In this document: one piece after another, positions 21,590 to 31,038 of the stretch
Layout: each line of letters opens with the position of its first letter
Position numbering within the stretch: the stretch's first letter is position 1
Assembly (NCBI RefSeq): GCF_001969365.1
Contig: NZ_CP019312.1
Span: 2,232,001-2,296,000 of the forward strand
DNA: 64,000 nucleotides
Source of the DNA: Tateyamaria omphalii
GTDB lineage: Bacteria > Pseudomonadota > Alphaproteobacteria > Rhodobacterales > Rhodobacteraceae
Reading direction: 5' to 3'
The notes under the pieces: model-generated
Told to the model about the DNA's origin: nothing
The model's input: only the letters and a program-made list of their open reading frames with translations
Database searches by the model: none
Made by a program: the position numbers and the translations under genes

Positions 21590-22599
21590 TCCGCATTGCC
21601 GTGACCTTCGCGATTGCCGGAACCGGTGTCGCACTGTTTCGCCTAACAGGCCTGCCATTGCCCTGGCTTCTGGGCCCCATCTTTGCCTGCCTGCTCAGCG
21701 CGCTGCTGGGCGTGCGGATGAAGAGCATCCGGTTGATCAACGAAAGCATGCGCACGGTGCTTGGCGTCGCCGTCGGGGCGACGTTCACCCCCGTCCTGCT
21801 CGCCTCCATGCTGGGCATGTGGCCCACGCTCATGCTCATACCGATCATGACCATTGTCATCGGCCTCATTGGCGTGCCCTATTTCCGCAGGTTGTGGGGC
21901 TTCGACTTCGCCACCAGTTATTACAGCGCGATGCCGGGCGGGCTGCAGGACATGCTGGTTTTTGGCGAAGAGGCCGGGGGCAACCCGCGCAGCCTGTCCC
22001 TGATCCACGCAACGCGGGTCATGGTGATCGTGGTCGCCCTGCCCTTCATCCTTCAGAGCGTCTGGGACGCCGACCTGAGCAACCCGCCGGGTGCGCCGGC
22101 CGTCTCGCTGGGGATTGACCAGCTTGCACTGATGGTGCTGGCGGCGCTGGTCGGATGGCGAGGAGCCAAGGCCATCGGCATGTTCGGCGCCTCGATCCTC
22201 GGGCCATTGATCGTTGCGGCGGCGCTTGCACTGGCCGGACTGTTGCAGCACCGCCCCCCGGCCGAAGCCATCTGGGCCGCGCAGTTCTTTATCGGCATGA
22301 CGGTCGGCGTGAAATACACCGGCATCACCATGGCCGAGATCCGGCGCGACCTTGCCGCCGGGCTTGGGTTTTGCGTCATCCTGATCATCCTGACGGTCAT
22401 CTTTGTCGAAGGTGTCTATACCGCCGGTCTTGCCCCGGGGATGGAGGCGCTTTTGGCCTTTGCCCCCGGCGGGCAGGCCGAACTGACCGTGCTGGCGCTG
22501 ATTGTCGGCGCAGACGTCGCCTTTGTCATCGCACACCATGTGTTGCGGATTTTCGTAGTGATCCTGGGCGCGCCGCTTTTCGCCCGGCTGTTCCGCTAG
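21586..22599 (+). CDS. AbrB family membrane protein (PF05145 type)
   Basis: A 337-residue polytopic protein with about ten membrane segments in two homologous halves, fitting the AbrB duplication family (not the DNA-binding AbrB). Typical stretches are LPLPWLLGPIFACLLSALLG and the central SYYSAMPGGLQDMLVFGEE, mirrored in the second half by EALLAFAPGGQAELTVLALI. The GTG start overlaps the GntR stop by four bases. Family members are presumed transporters or regulators of ammonia or carboxylate metabolism; the substrate is unknown. The TAG stop shares bases with the convergent TetR stop. Confidence 0.85.
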   Translation: MIRIAVTFAIAGTGVALFRLTGLPLPWLLGPIFACLLSALLGVRMKSIRLINESMRTVLGVAVGATFTPVLLASMLGMWPTLMLIPIMTIVIGLIGVPYFRRLWGFDFATSYYSAMPGGLQDMLVFGEEAGGNPRSLSLIHATRVMVIVVALPFILQSVWDADLSNPPGAPAVSLGIDQLALMVLAALVGWRGAKAIGMFGASILGPLIVAAALALAGLLQHRPPAEAIWAAQFFIGMTVGVKYTGITMAEIRRDLAAGLGFCVILIILTVIFVEGVYTAGLAPGMEALLAFAPGGQAELTVLALIVGADVAFVIAHHVLRIFVVILGAPLFARLFR

Positions 22600-23222
22600 T
22601 CGCGCAAGACCCGGCGCGCGATGTCGGCCATCAGCATGGTCTCCTGCTCTGCGGTCAGGTCCACATCATGCTTGCCGTCAATTTCCAGAAACGCATGGCC
22701 GTGTACGAACATATGCAGCATCAGGCTGCGCCGGTCGATCTCCGCCAGCGGCGTCCCGTCCGGCATGATCTGAGCAACCTCGCGTTTGACGATATCGAAA
22801 CAGGCCTCGCCTTGGGCCTGCAACTCGGCATCATCGCTATGGGTCTTGGTCAAGCCGAACATCAGCCGAAACACGCCCGGTTCGGTCCGTGCGAAATCGA
22901 CATAGCACAGACCAAGCGCGGTGATGGGCGCAAGCGGATCGCCGGATGCATCCTTGGCCGCGTCATCCATCTGGTCACGCATACGACCGATTCCCGCCAT
23001 CGCGACCTCGCGCACGATCTCGGCCCGATCTCCGAAATGCTTGTATGGGGCGGCAGAGCTGACGCCAGCGCGGCGCGCGGCCTCGGAAATCGAAAACCCA
23101 TCGGCGCCTTTCTCCTCGACCAAAATGCGCACGGTTTCAACAAGATGCGCGCGCAGATCACCGTGGTGATACTGGGTTCGGGGGGCGTTTTCCGATGCCT
23201 GCTCCAACTTTTTTTGCCTCAT
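22596..23222 (-). CDS. TetR/AcrR family transcriptional regulator of the RND pump
   Basis: A 208-residue TetR protein. The N-terminal helix-turn-helix is clear (FSISEAARRAGVSSAAPYKH, residues about 43-62), and the C-terminal part (ARTEPGVFRLMFG) fits the TetR_C_33 / WHG type ligand domain. The gene is divergent from the adaptor and pump genes, with an inverted-repeat operator between, so it is most simply their repressor, released by a pumped compound. Confidence 0.9.
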   Translation of the reverse strand: MRQKKLEQASENAPRTQYHHGDLRAHLVETVRILVEEKGADGFSISEAARRAGVSSAAPYKHFGDRAEIVREVAMAGIGRMRDQMDDAAKDASGDPLAPITALGLCYVDFARTEPGVFRLMFGLTKTHSDDAELQAQGEACFDIVKREVAQIMPDGTPLAEIDRRSLMLHMFVHGHAFLEIDGKHDVDLTAEQETMLMADIARRVLRD

Positions 23223-23245
23223 TGCCTTGCCAAAGTAAGTGGCTA

Positions 23246-23271
23246 TTACATATGTCTCATCACATAAGTAA
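23246..23271. promoter_or_regulatory. Operator between the TetR gene and the RND efflux genes
   Basis: The arms TTACATATGT and ACATAAGTAA are complementary at nine of ten positions around a six-base centre. The site lies between the two divergent start codons, in the only AT-rich stretch of this neighbourhood, and fits the size of TetR dimer sites. An extra AAGTAAGT half-site occurs at about 23233-23240. Confidence 0.75.
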
Positions 23272-23303
23272 GCACCCCTTACTTCCTGTCAAGGAGCGTT
23301 ACC

Positions 23304-24470
23304 ATGCCAAACGACCGCGCCAAGGATATATCAAAGCCGCCCCTTTGGAAGCGTGCCTTGCGCAGAGTTGCAACCCTCACCGCTACGGCATCGGTCATCG
23401 CCATCGCTGCCGGTGCCGTCTGGATCGGCAGCGCCACCTTGGCCACGCGCGCCGCCGCTGTCGACGCCCCGCCACCGGCCCCCATCACAACCGTGGCCGC
23501 GATGCGCGTGAGCCCGACAGACGCCATGACAGTCACGCGCGCGTTCCACGGACAGGTCGAGGCCGCGCAGAGCGTTTCGCTGGGGTTCGAGCAGAGCGGT
23601 CGCCTCAACGTCCTGACCGTGGACGAAGGCGACCGCGTCGAGGCGGGGCAAGTCCTCGCCCAACTCGACACCCGCATCCTGATGGCCGAGCGGGCGCGGC
23701 TGGTGGCATCACGCGACGCGCTTGAGGCGCAGGCCGAACTGTCGCGCCGCACCACCGACCGGCAGAAAGAACTGCGCAACCGCGGTTTCGCCTCGGACCA
23801 GGCCGTGGACAACACCGCGCTGAACCTTGCTGCCTTGCAGGCCCAGATGGCCGAGGTGGACGCCGCCATAACGCAGGTCGAAGTGCAACTCAGCCAGACT
23901 GAACTGCTGGCGCCCTTCGACGGCGTCGTCGGCGCGCGGCACGTGGACCCCGGCGCGATCCTGTCCGTGGGCGCACCCGTGCTCGACATCCGCGAAGACA
24001 CCGCACCCCTCTTCCGCGTCGGCATCGACCCGAAGCTGGCGGCAACCGTGCGCGAGAAAACCGCCACAATCACATTGGACGGCATCCATTACGACGCCCG
24101 CTTCGTCGGCTTCCGCGCCGACCTCGACGCCCAGACCCGCACCCGCACCGCGTTGTTCGAAGTGGACACGCGCGACCCCGTCTACCTCTCCTCCGGCACT
24201 CTGACGCTGCAAGGGCAGCTGGATCAAACCGGATACGCCGTGCCCCTGCGCGCCCTCCGGAACGGGGTGCGCGGGCTCTGGACCGTGATGGTGCTGACAC
24301 CCGAGGACGGCGCGCTTTTCACCGCCCAGGCCGCCGCCGTCGAGGTGCTGCAGGTCGAGGGCGACACGGCCTTTGTCCGTGGCACCCTGCAAGGCGACGC
24401 GATGATCGTGCCTGACGGCACCCACCGCCTTGTCCCCGGCGACCGGGTCCTCGTGACCGGAGCGGAGTGA
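23304..24470 (+). CDS. RND efflux periplasmic adaptor (HlyD/MFP family)
   Basis: A 388-residue membrane-fusion protein. One N-terminal membrane anchor (VIAIAAGAVWIGSATLATRA) is followed by the lipoyl half-motifs (VSLGFEQSGRLNVLTVDEGD and LAPFDGVVGARHVDPG), an alpha-hairpin between them, and a beta-barrel with membrane-proximal domain. AAGGAG precedes the ATG. It bridges the inner-membrane pump, whose start overlaps its stop, to an outer-membrane factor not encoded here. Confidence 0.93.
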   Translation: MPNDRAKDISKPPLWKRALRRVATLTATASVIAIAAGAVWIGSATLATRAAAVDAPPPAPITTVAAMRVSPTDAMTVTRAFHGQVEAAQSVSLGFEQSGRLNVLTVDEGDRVEAGQVLAQLDTRILMAERARLVASRDALEAQAELSRRTTDRQKELRNRGFASDQAVDNTALNLAALQAQMAEVDAAITQVEVQLSQTELLAPFDGVVGARHVDPGAILSVGAPVLDIREDTAPLFRVGIDPKLAATVREKTATITLDGIHYDARFVGFRADLDAQTRTRTALFEVDTRDPVYLSSGTLTLQGQLDQTGYAVPLRALRNGVRGLWTVMVLTPEDGALFTAQAAAVEVLQVEGDTAFVRGTLQGDAMIVPDGTHRLVPGDRVLVTGAE

Positions 24471-27400
24471 TGGAAACCCTCACCTTCCGCCAGCCCCGCA
24501 TCGTGGCCCTCGCCCTGCTGGTCATCATCGCGGCGGGGCTGTCGTCGCTGCTTGCCATTGGACGGCAGGAAGACCCCACAATCACCAACCTGTTCGGCAC
24601 AGTCACGACCGTCGTGCCCGGCGCAGACCCGGCGCGGGTCGAGGCGCTCGTCACCCAACCGATCGAAGACATCCTGCGCGAAGTCTCCGAAGTCGACGTG
24701 ATCCAAAGCACGTCGTCCACCGGCATCTCCATCGTCTCGGTCGAATTGGGCGTCACCGTCCCCGACACCCGCATTGAAGAGGTGTGGGCCGAAATCCGCG
24801 ACGACCTGGCCGAGCTGTCCCCCACCCTGCCGGCCGACGCGCAAGAGCCCGAGTTCGACACCGAAGGCGGCAGCGCCTTTGCCGCCATCGCGGCCCTCTC
24901 CGCCGACCCCGGCGTTCCCACAACGATCCTGGGCCGCTACGCGCGCGACCTGGCCCAGGACCTGCGCAACATCCCAGGCACCGAACTTGTCGAGTTGTTC
25001 GGCGCGCCCGAGGATGAGGTGCTGGTCACGCTCGACCCCGTGGCCACCGCCGCCCTCGGCCTGACAGCAAGCGACATCTCCCAAGCCATTGCCCAGGCCG
25101 ATGCAAAAGGCCCCGCCGGACGGGTGCGCCCGGCGGGGTCGGACCTGCTGATTTCCGTCGCGGGCGAGGTGCGGGCGCTCGACCGGCTGGGCGAGATCGT
25201 CGTGCGCCGTTCGGACACGGGCGCCGTCACGTACCTGAGCCAGGTGGCCGACATCACCCGCGGCCCGCGCCTGCCCGAAACGGAACTCGCGATCTACAAC
25301 GGCAAGCCCGCCGTGCTGCTGGGCGCCAAGCTGGAAAGCGGCCTGCAAGTGGACAAATGGGCCGGTTTCGTACGCGCGGAAATCGACGACTACCAAGCGA
25401 CCATCCCCGTCGGCGTCTCGCTCGACCTGACCTTCGACCAATCCGGCTACACCGCCCAGCGCTTGCAAGAGGTCGGTCTGAATATGGCCATCGGCGTCGG
25501 TCTGGTGGTCGGCGTCCTCCTGCTCACCCTTGGCCTGCGGTCCGCCATGATCGTGGCGCTGATCCTGCCGGTGGTCACACTCGCTACGCTGTTCACCATG
25601 AACTTCATCGGCCTCGCCATCCACCAGATGAGCGTGACGGGCCTGATCGTGGCCCTTGGCCTACTGGTCGATGCGGGCATCGTCATGACGGACGAGGTCG
25701 GACAACGTCTTGAAAAAGGCATGAGCCGGATCAAGGCGGCGGGCCAGTCGGTCAAACGGCTCTTTGCCCCGCTGCTGGCCTCAACCATCACAACGGCGCT
25801 GTCGTTCACGCCGCTGATCCTGCTGCCCGGTCCCGCCGGTGACTTTGTCGGCTCCATCGCCATAGCAGTCGTGATCATGTTGGGCTGGTCATTCGTGGTG
25901 GCGATCACCCTGACGCCTGCCATCGCCGGACATCTGCTGCCTGCAAACGGCACCCGCGGCGGGATCAAGGGCGGCGCCTTGGGCCGCGCCTTCGCCGCCT
26001 CGCTGCGCTGGTCCGTCAACAACCCGATCCGCTCCATCGCGCTCGCGCTGGTCCTGCCCATCACCGGTTTCCTGTCCATGCCAACACTCACGGCACAATT
26101 CTTCCCCGGCGTGGACCGCGACCAGTTCTATATCGAGGTGGACCTCGCCCCCGGCGCTGGGATTGCCGACACACAAGACGTTGTGGCCCGCCTTAACGAC
26201 CGGCTGATCGCGGATGACCGGATCGAACAGGTGATGTGGGTGGTGGGCCGCTCCGCCCCTGCCTTCTACTACAACATCGTCGGCGCCCGCGAAAACGCCC
26301 CCGGTCACGCGCAGGCCCTGCTGACAACGCAGTCGCCGGAAGCGACCGAAGACGTCCTGCGCGACCTCCAGGCGACCCTGTCGCTGACCGCGCCTGAGGC
26401 GACGATCCTCGTCCGCGGTCTGGTCCAGGGTCCACCCGTCAACGCGCCGGTCGAAATCCGTCTGGTCGGCACCGACCTCGCCGACCTGCGCAACACCGGG
26501 GATGAAGTGCGGCGCATCATGTCAGGCGTGGACAGCGTGCTCGTCACCCGTGGCACCATTGGCGGCGGCGCCCCCAAGGCGGTTGTGACGGTAAACGAAG
26601 CGCAGGCGCAACTCCTCGGCCTCGACCTCGGCCAGATTGCGGGCCAATTGCAGGCCGGGCTCGAAGGCGTCACCGGCGGTTCCATGGTCGAAGGGGATGA
26701 GGAACTGCCCATTCGTGTACGCCTTGGTGATGCGACGCGCGGGTCGATGCAAGCCATCCGCGACCTGCCCATCCTGCGGCCTGACGCGGCCCGGCTTTCG
26801 GCCGAAGGACGCTGGCCCGCCCTGCCCCTGTCGGCCGTCTCGACCATTGACCTTGAACCGGCCGCCAGCAGCATCACCCGCCGCAACGGCGAACGGGTGA
26901 ACACGGTCCAAGCCTTCATTCTGCGCGACGTCCTGCCCGAAGAAGCGCTGGTCGATGTCCAGGCCGCCCTCGACGCAAACGGTTTCGCTGTTCCCGCGAA
27001 CATGCGGCTCGAACTCGGCGGTGACAGCGACGCGCGGGCCGATACGCTCAGCGACCTGCTCGCTTCACTCGGCCTGATCGTCACGCTGTCCATTGCCGCC
27101 ATTGCACTCACCTTCAACAGCTTTCGGCTGACGGCGGTGGTGCTTTTCGTCTCGGGGCTGTCTGCCGGTCTCAGCCTGCTGGCGCTCGCCATCTTCCAAT
27201 ACCCGTTCGGGATCAACGCCATCATCGGGGTCATCGGCTCCATCGGCGTGTCGATCAACGCGGCCATCATCATCCTGACCGGCCTGCAAGAGGATGATCT
27301 GGCCGCCAGCGGCGACAAAAACGCGATGGTCGATGTGGTCATGGGCTCTAGCCGCCACATCGTCTCGACCACGATCACGACCTTTGGCGGCTTCCTCCCA

Positions 27401-27613
27401 CTCATCCTCGCCGGTGGCGGGTTCTGGCCCCCCTTCGCGATGTCAGTCGCAGGTGGCGTACTCTTGTCCACTGTCGTCAGCTTCTACTTCACGCCACCCA
27501 TGTTCGCACTGATCCACCGCGTACGCGGGGCACCCCGGATCAAGGAGCAGGACGCCAACGACAAAGACACTCCCTTTGTCCTGCACCCGCCGTTCAGCCA
27601 GGCAGCAGAGTAG
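24470..27613 (+). CDS. RND family efflux pump permease
   Basis: A 1047-residue inner-membrane proton antiporter with the standard twofold layout: a membrane helix, a large periplasmic domain, five or six helices, then the same again. In the fourth helix the usual GLLVDDAIVVVE reads GLLVDAGIVMTDEV, so the paired aspartates that relay protons are rearranged. The ATG at 24470 was chosen; a GTG lies one codon earlier. It overlaps the adaptor stop and is under the divergent TetR gene. The ligand cannot be predicted. Confidence 0.92.
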   Translation: METLTFRQPRIVALALLVIIAAGLSSLLAIGRQEDPTITNLFGTVTTVVPGADPARVEALVTQPIEDILREVSEVDVIQSTSSTGISIVSVELGVTVPDTRIEEVWAEIRDDLAELSPTLPADAQEPEFDTEGGSAFAAIAALSADPGVPTTILGRYARDLAQDLRNIPGTELVELFGAPEDEVLVTLDPVATAALGLTASDISQAIAQADAKGPAGRVRPAGSDLLISVAGEVRALDRLGEIVVRRSDTGAVTYLSQVADITRGPRLPETELAIYNGKPAVLLGAKLESGLQVDKWAGFVRAEIDDYQATIPVGVSLDLTFDQSGYTAQRLQEVGLNMAIGVGLVVGVLLLTLGLRSAMIVALILPVVTLATLFTMNFIGLAIHQMSVTGLIVALGLLVDAGIVMTDEVGQRLEKGMSRIKAAGQSVKRLFAPLLASTITTALSFTPLILLPGPAGDFVGSIAIAVVIMLGWSFVVAITLTPAIAGHLLPANGTRGGIKGGALGRAFAASLRWSVNNPIRSIALALVLPITGFLSMPTLTAQFFPGVDRDQFYIEVDLAPGAGIADTQDVVARLNDRLIADDRIEQVMWVVGRSAPAFYYNIVGARENAPGHAQALLTTQSPEATEDVLRDLQATLSLTAPEATILVRGLVQGPPVNAPVEIRLVGTDLADLRNTGDEVRRIMSGVDSVLVTRGTIGGGAPKAVVTVNEAQAQLLGLDLGQIAGQLQAGLEGVTGGSMVEGDEELPIRVRLGDATRGSMQAIRDLPILRPDAARLSAEGRWPALPLSAVSTIDLEPAASSITRRNGERVNTVQAFILRDVLPEEALVDVQAALDANGFAVPANMRLELGGDSDARADTLSDLLASLGLIVTLSIAAIALTFNSFRLTAVVLFVSGLSAGLSLLALAIFQYPFGINAIIGVIGSIGVSINAAIIILTGLQEDDLAASGDKNAMVDVVMGSSRHIVSTTITTFGGFLPLILAGGGFWPPFAMSVAGGVLLSTVVSFYFTPPMFALIHRVRGAPRIKEQDANDKDTPFVLHPPFSQAAE

Positions 27614-27630
27614 GCACCGCACAAAAAATC

Positions 27631-27658
27631 GGACGGTTCCGCTGCGGCAGGGCCGTCC
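27631..27658 (+). terminator. Hairpin after the efflux pump gene
   Basis: The arms GGACGG and CCGTCC enclose a nested CCGC/GCGG pair. Only C-rich sequence follows, so any termination would be weak or Rho-assisted. The remaining gap before the next gene shows nothing else. Confidence 0.4.
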
Positions 27659-27733
27659 CCTCCCCTACCTGCTTGCCAATTCTGCCCGAGTGCCCAACAC
27701 TCAGGACTAGAAAACAAACACGGGGAGATTTCC

Positions 27734-29311
27734 ATGAAACTCACATCATTCCTGTCCGCCACCCTCTTACTGTCCTCGACAGCACTGGTAAGCGCGGAAA
27801 CGCTGAAATGGGCCCGCGCGGGCGACGCGCTGACCCTTGATCCGCATTCCCAGAACGAAGGGCCCTCGCACACGATTCGGCACCAGATGTACGAACCGCT
27901 GATCATCCGCGACGTCACCGGCGCGTTTGAACCCGCATTGGCCACCGAATGGGCGCCCAAGACCGACGATCCCAATGTCTGGGTCTTCAAACTGCGCGAG
28001 GGCGTCACCTTCCACGATGGTGCTGCCTTCACCGCCGAGGACGTGGTGTTCAGCTTTGAACGCGCCAAGCAGCCCAATTCAGACATGAAGGAACTGATCG
28101 GTTCGATCACCGAGGTCCGCGCCGTGGACGACATGACCATCGAAATGGTCACCGACGGCCCGAACCCGATCCTGCCCTCGAACCTCACCAACCTGTTCAT
28201 CATGGACAAGGACTGGACCGAGGCGAACAACACCGTCAACGTGCAGGATTTTGAGGGCGGCGAAATCACATACGCCACCACCAACGCCAACGGTACGGGG
28301 CCGTACGTTCTGCAAAGCCGTGAGCCCGACGTCAAAACGGTGATGACCAAGAACGAAAGCTACTGGGGCATCGACCAGTTCCCGCTCGAAGTGACCGAGA
28401 TTGTCTACACCCCGATCCAGAACGCCGCGACCCGCGTCGCAGCGCTTCTGTCAGGTGAGGTGAACTTCCTCCAGGACATGCCGGTGCAGGACCTCCAGCG
28501 CGTTGATGGCGCCGATGGCCTGACCGTCAAGCAAGCGCCTCAGAACCGCGTCATCTTCTTCGGCATGAACCAGGGCGCCGATGACATCGAAGCCGACAAC
28601 GTCGACGGCGCCAACCCGCTGGCCGACGTGCGCGTGCGCCAGGCGATGTCCAAGGCCATCAACCGCGACGCCATCAAACAGGTCGTGATGCGTGGCCAAT
28701 CCGAACCCGCAGGCATGATCGCGCCGCCCTTCGTCAACGGCTGGACGGCTGAGATGGACGCCGAATCCTCCACCGATATGGACGCGGCCAAGGCACTGCT
28801 GGCGGAAGCAGGGTACGAAGATGGCTTCTCCATCCGCCTCGACTGCCCGAACGACCGCTACATCAACGATGAAGCGATCTGCCAGGCCGCCGTGGGGATG
28901 CTGGGCCAGATCGGCATCACCGTGAACCTCGACGCCAAGCCCAAGGCGCAGCACTTCCCGCTGATCACCGACGGGCAGACCGATTTCTACATGCTGGGCT
29001 GGGGCGTGCCGACCTACGATTCCGAGTACGTCTTCAACTTCCTCGTCCACGGACGCGAAAGCGACATCGGCACGTGGAACGGCACCGGCTTTGACAACGA
29101 CGATCTGGACGCCAAGATCAAATCGCTGGCCTCCAACACCGATCTCGAAGCGCGCAACGCCGACATCGCCGACATCTGGCGCGTCGTGCAGGACGAGGCG
29201 CTCTACATCCCCATCCACCACCAAGTGCTGAACTGGGGCATGGCCGACGGCATGGGGATCGAGGTTGATCCCGAAGACCAGCCCAAGGTTAAATACTTCA
29301 CCGTCAACTGA
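27734..29311 (+). CDS. ABC transporter substrate-binding protein, peptide/nickel (DppA/OppA) family, copy 1
   Basis: A 525-residue periplasmic binding protein. It opens with a clear signal peptide (MKLTSFLSATLLLSSTALVSA) and contains the SBP_bac_5 signatures ALTLDPH-like near residue 35 and LREGVTFHDGAAFTAEDVVF around residue 85-105. The protein binds a short peptide or similar solute outside the cytoplasmic membrane. It heads the operon, and a strong GC hairpin follows its stop, which commonly raises the amount of the binding protein over the membrane parts. Confidence 0.9.
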   Translation: MKLTSFLSATLLLSSTALVSAETLKWARAGDALTLDPHSQNEGPSHTIRHQMYEPLIIRDVTGAFEPALATEWAPKTDDPNVWVFKLREGVTFHDGAAFTAEDVVFSFERAKQPNSDMKELIGSITEVRAVDDMTIEMVTDGPNPILPSNLTNLFIMDKDWTEANNTVNVQDFEGGEITYATTNANGTGPYVLQSREPDVKTVMTKNESYWGIDQFPLEVTEIVYTPIQNAATRVAALLSGEVNFLQDMPVQDLQRVDGADGLTVKQAPQNRVIFFGMNQGADDIEADNVDGANPLADVRVRQAMSKAINRDAIKQVVMRGQSEPAGMIAPPFVNGWTAEMDAESSTDMDAAKALLAEAGYEDGFSIRLDCPNDRYINDEAICQAAVGMLGQIGITVNLDAKPKAQHFPLITDGQTDFYMLGWGVPTYDSEYVFNFLVHGRESDIGTWNGTGFDNDDLDAKIKSLASNTDLEARNADIADIWRVVQDEALYIPIHHQVLNWGMADGMGIEVDPEDQPKVKYFTVN

Positions 29312-29319
29312 TTGTGATC

Positions 29320-29342
29320 GGGGGCCGCCACGCGCGGCCCCC
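29320..29342 (+). terminator. Intercistronic hairpin after the first binding-protein gene
   Basis: The arms GGGGGCCGC and GCGGCCCCC pair perfectly around a five-base loop and are followed by TTTCCCC. It lies between two co-directional genes of one operon, so partial termination or 3'-end protection of the first message is the likely role. Confidence 0.7.
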
Positions 29343-29413
29343 TTTCCCCGTTTGCGCGCCGGGGCATTTCCTGTTTCATCCGTTCATTCGACATAACAGC
29401 AAGGAACGCCGAC

Positions 29414-30973
29414 ATGATCCGCGCTCTTCTTATGGCCAGCACCCTGCTCGCCACCCCAGCCATTGCCGAAGACTTCAATTGGGCCGAAACCACGGACCCG
29501 CAGACCATGGACCCGCACGCGGTGAACTCGGCCGCCGTCCTGGGCTTTCTGAATAACGTCTACGAGGGGCTCGTCCGCCGCGGCAAGGACATGAGTATCG
29601 AACCGGCCCTCGCGACCGCATGGGAACCCATCGGCGCGGGTGAAGGCTGGCGGTTCACGCTGCGCCAGGATGTCACCTTCCACGATGGGGCCGACTTCAA
29701 CGCAGACGACGTGATCTTCTCCTACCAGCGCGCCAGCGACGAAGCGTCCGATACGCGCAGCTGGTTCGCGCCCGTCTCGGACGTCATCAAGGTCGATGAC
29801 TACACCGTCGACATCATGACCACCGCCCCCAACCCGATCTTTCCCGACAGCATCGCCAACTGGATGATGATGGACAGCGGCTGGGCCGAAACCAACAACA
29901 CCACCCTGCCCGACAAGGAAAGCGGCAACTACGCCACGCTGAACACGAACGGCACGGGCGCGTTCAAGGTCACAGCCCGCGAACCCGGCCTGCGCACCGT
30001 GCTGGAACCCAACACCGACTGGTGGGACACGGCGGAACACAACATCACCCGCGCCGAACTGACCCCCATCCAGAACCCGGCCACCGCGGTGGCGGCGCTG
30101 CTGTCCGGCGACGTGGACATGATCAACCCCGTCCCAATCCAGGACGCCCAGCGCCTTGCCGCGGCAGGCAATGTGCAAGTGATTCAGGGGATCGAGGCGC
30201 GGGTCATCATGCTCGGCTTCCCGCACAAGGCCGACGCGCTGAAGTACTCCGCCGAAACAACCGACGCCAACCCGTTCGCGGACCCAAGGGTCCGGCAGGC
30301 CGTGGCCCACGCCATCAACGTGCCCGCCATCCTGCAAACGATCATGCGCGGCAACGCGGAACCCGCCAGCCAGCTGGTCAGCCCCGCCATGCGCGGCTTC
30401 TCCGCCTCCCTCGCCGACCGGCCCGCATACGACCCGGATCAGGCCAACGCGCTGCTGGCCGAGGCAGGCTATGAAAACGGCTTTTCCTTCGGCCTCAAAT
30501 GCCCCAATGACCGCTACCTGAACGACGAGGCCGTCTGCCAGGCCATCACCGGCATGTTGGCGCAGGTCGGCATCACCGCCGTGCTGGACGCGATGCCGGT
30601 GCAGAACTATTGGCCCGAACTGCGTGCCGACAATTACGACATGTACCTGCTGGGCTGGTCGCCCGGCACCTTCGACGCCGAGCACCCCATTCGCTTCCTC
30701 GCCGCCACCCCGAACGAGGAAAAGAAACTCGGCTCATGGAACTTCGGCGGCTTCTCGAACGCGCGGGTGGATGAACTCCTGCCCATGATCCAGTCGGAAA
30801 TCGACGACACCAAGCGTCAGGCCATGCTGGACGAAGTCACCGGCATCCTTCAGGACGAAGTGGCTTACGTCCCCATGTATGTCCAACCGCTGGTCTGGGG
30901 CGCCAAGGCCAATATCGACCTGACTCAACGGCCCGATAACTTCTTTATCCTGCGCTGGGTCACGGTTAACTAA
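29414..30973 (+). CDS. ABC transporter substrate-binding protein, peptide/nickel family, copy 2
   Basis: A 519-residue paralogue of the preceding gene, with its own signal peptide (MIRALLMASTLLATPAIAED) and the same family core (LRQDVTFHDGADFNADDVIF). The two copies also share the LNTNGTGAFKV/NANGTGPYVL segment, the CPNDRYxNDEAxCQA segment and the C-terminal YxPxxxQxLxWG region. Two binding proteins feeding one permease pair suggests two ligand specificities or affinities. The ATG follows AAGGAACGCC. Confidence 0.9.
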   Translation: MIRALLMASTLLATPAIAEDFNWAETTDPQTMDPHAVNSAAVLGFLNNVYEGLVRRGKDMSIEPALATAWEPIGAGEGWRFTLRQDVTFHDGADFNADDVIFSYQRASDEASDTRSWFAPVSDVIKVDDYTVDIMTTAPNPIFPDSIANWMMMDSGWAETNNTTLPDKESGNYATLNTNGTGAFKVTAREPGLRTVLEPNTDWWDTAEHNITRAELTPIQNPATAVAALLSGDVDMINPVPIQDAQRLAAAGNVQVIQGIEARVIMLGFPHKADALKYSAETTDANPFADPRVRQAVAHAINVPAILQTIMRGNAEPASQLVSPAMRGFSASLADRPAYDPDQANALLAEAGYENGFSFGLKCPNDRYLNDEAVCQAITGMLAQVGITAVLDAMPVQNYWPELRADNYDMYLLGWSPGTFDAEHPIRFLAATPNEEKKLGSWNFGGFSNARVDELLPMIQSEIDDTKRQAMLDEVTGILQDEVAYVPMYVQPLVWGAKANIDLTQRPDNFFILRWVTVN

Positions 30974-31038
30974 GGCACCAGACTCGCCGCGTCCCGCACC
31001 AAACGGGGCGTGGCCAACAAACAGAAAGCCGGATTCAC

